From: an uncultured Prevotellaceae bacterium
GTDB taxonomy: Bacteria; Bacteroidota; Bacteroidia; Bacteroidales; Bacteroidaceae
Assembly (NCBI GenBank): GCA_945827465.1
Contig: CALZOH010000187.1
Location: 1 to 6,259, forward strand
Length of the DNA: 6,259 bases
Reading direction: 5' to 3'
The position numbers and the translations under genes were made by a program. Below the pieces are notes generated by a model. The model was not told the origin of the DNA, did no database searches, and saw nothing but the letters and a program-made list of their open reading frames with translations. Shown here piece by piece: positions 6,241-6,259 of this stretch (positions within the stretch are counted from its first letter, which is position 1; every line of letters starts with the position of its first letter).

Positions 6241-6259
6241 GAGTGCCGAGTGACACAAG
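6234..6259 (+). repeat. 26-nt palindromic repeat, copy 2 (at window edge)
   Basis: This copy starts 43 nt after copy 1, with a 17-nt spacer between them. It keeps CTCACT and GAGTGACACAAG exactly; its palindrome is TCACTT (6235-6240) with GAGTGA (6248-6253), where one C-G pair becomes a T-G wobble. The repeat touches the last base of the window, so more copies or a longer unit may lie beyond. Confidence 0.6.

Noticed and set aside
6191..6259. Start of a CRISPR array
   Set aside because: Only two diverged copies, a 17-nt spacer (too short) and a variable centre within the repeat; no cas genes are in view.
1..6259. A novel defence, mobile or regulatory system within the operon
   Set aside because: Every gene matches a known tryptophan enzyme with its motifs intact; there is no inserted gene, transposase, toxin or unknown frame between them.

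Overview
The window holds one biosynthetic operon on the + strand: the tryptophan branch from chorismate to L-tryptophan, in the order trpB (5' end cut by the window), trpE, trpG, trpD, trpC, trpF, trpA. The proteins look like Bacteroidota, most likely a Prevotella-like member of the Bacteroidales. Four points support this: the BEGDCFA order with trpB and trpA at opposite ends, monofunctional trpG/trpD and trpC/trpF pairs, TrpA motifs such as IYFCAGDP and ATTGAQ, and start sites preceded by A/T-rich sequence without a strong Shine-Dalgarno. The genus is an inference; order-level placement is firmer.

Layout: 1-826 trpB (C-terminal ~274 codons), 831-2249 trpE, 2286-2876 trpG, 2888-3886 trpD, 3899-4699 trpC, 4696-5316 trpF, 5346-6119 trpA. 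Gaps are 4, 36, 11, 12, -4 and 29 nt, so the genes are almost certainly cotranscribed. No promoter or leader/attenuator is visible; these should lie upstream of base 1. The operon ends in a perfect 15-bp hairpin (6141-6175), probably the terminator. The last ~70 bases are non-coding and hold two copies of a 26-nt palindromic repeat, 43 nt apart, the second ending exactly at the window edge.

Pathway: TrpE and TrpG make anthranilate from chorismate and glutamine. TrpD adds phosphoribosyl from PRPP, TrpF isomerises PRA to CdRP, and TrpC closes the ring to indole-3-glycerol phosphate. TrpA releases indole, which TrpB condenses with serine to tryptophan. All seven activities are encoded and every complete gene looks intact.

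I do not see an undescribed system here: the coding part is ordinary core metabolism. The points most worth a second look are the downstream palindromic repeats, a cluster of substitutions at normally conserved TrpD active-site positions, and the hairpin without a U-tract after trpA.
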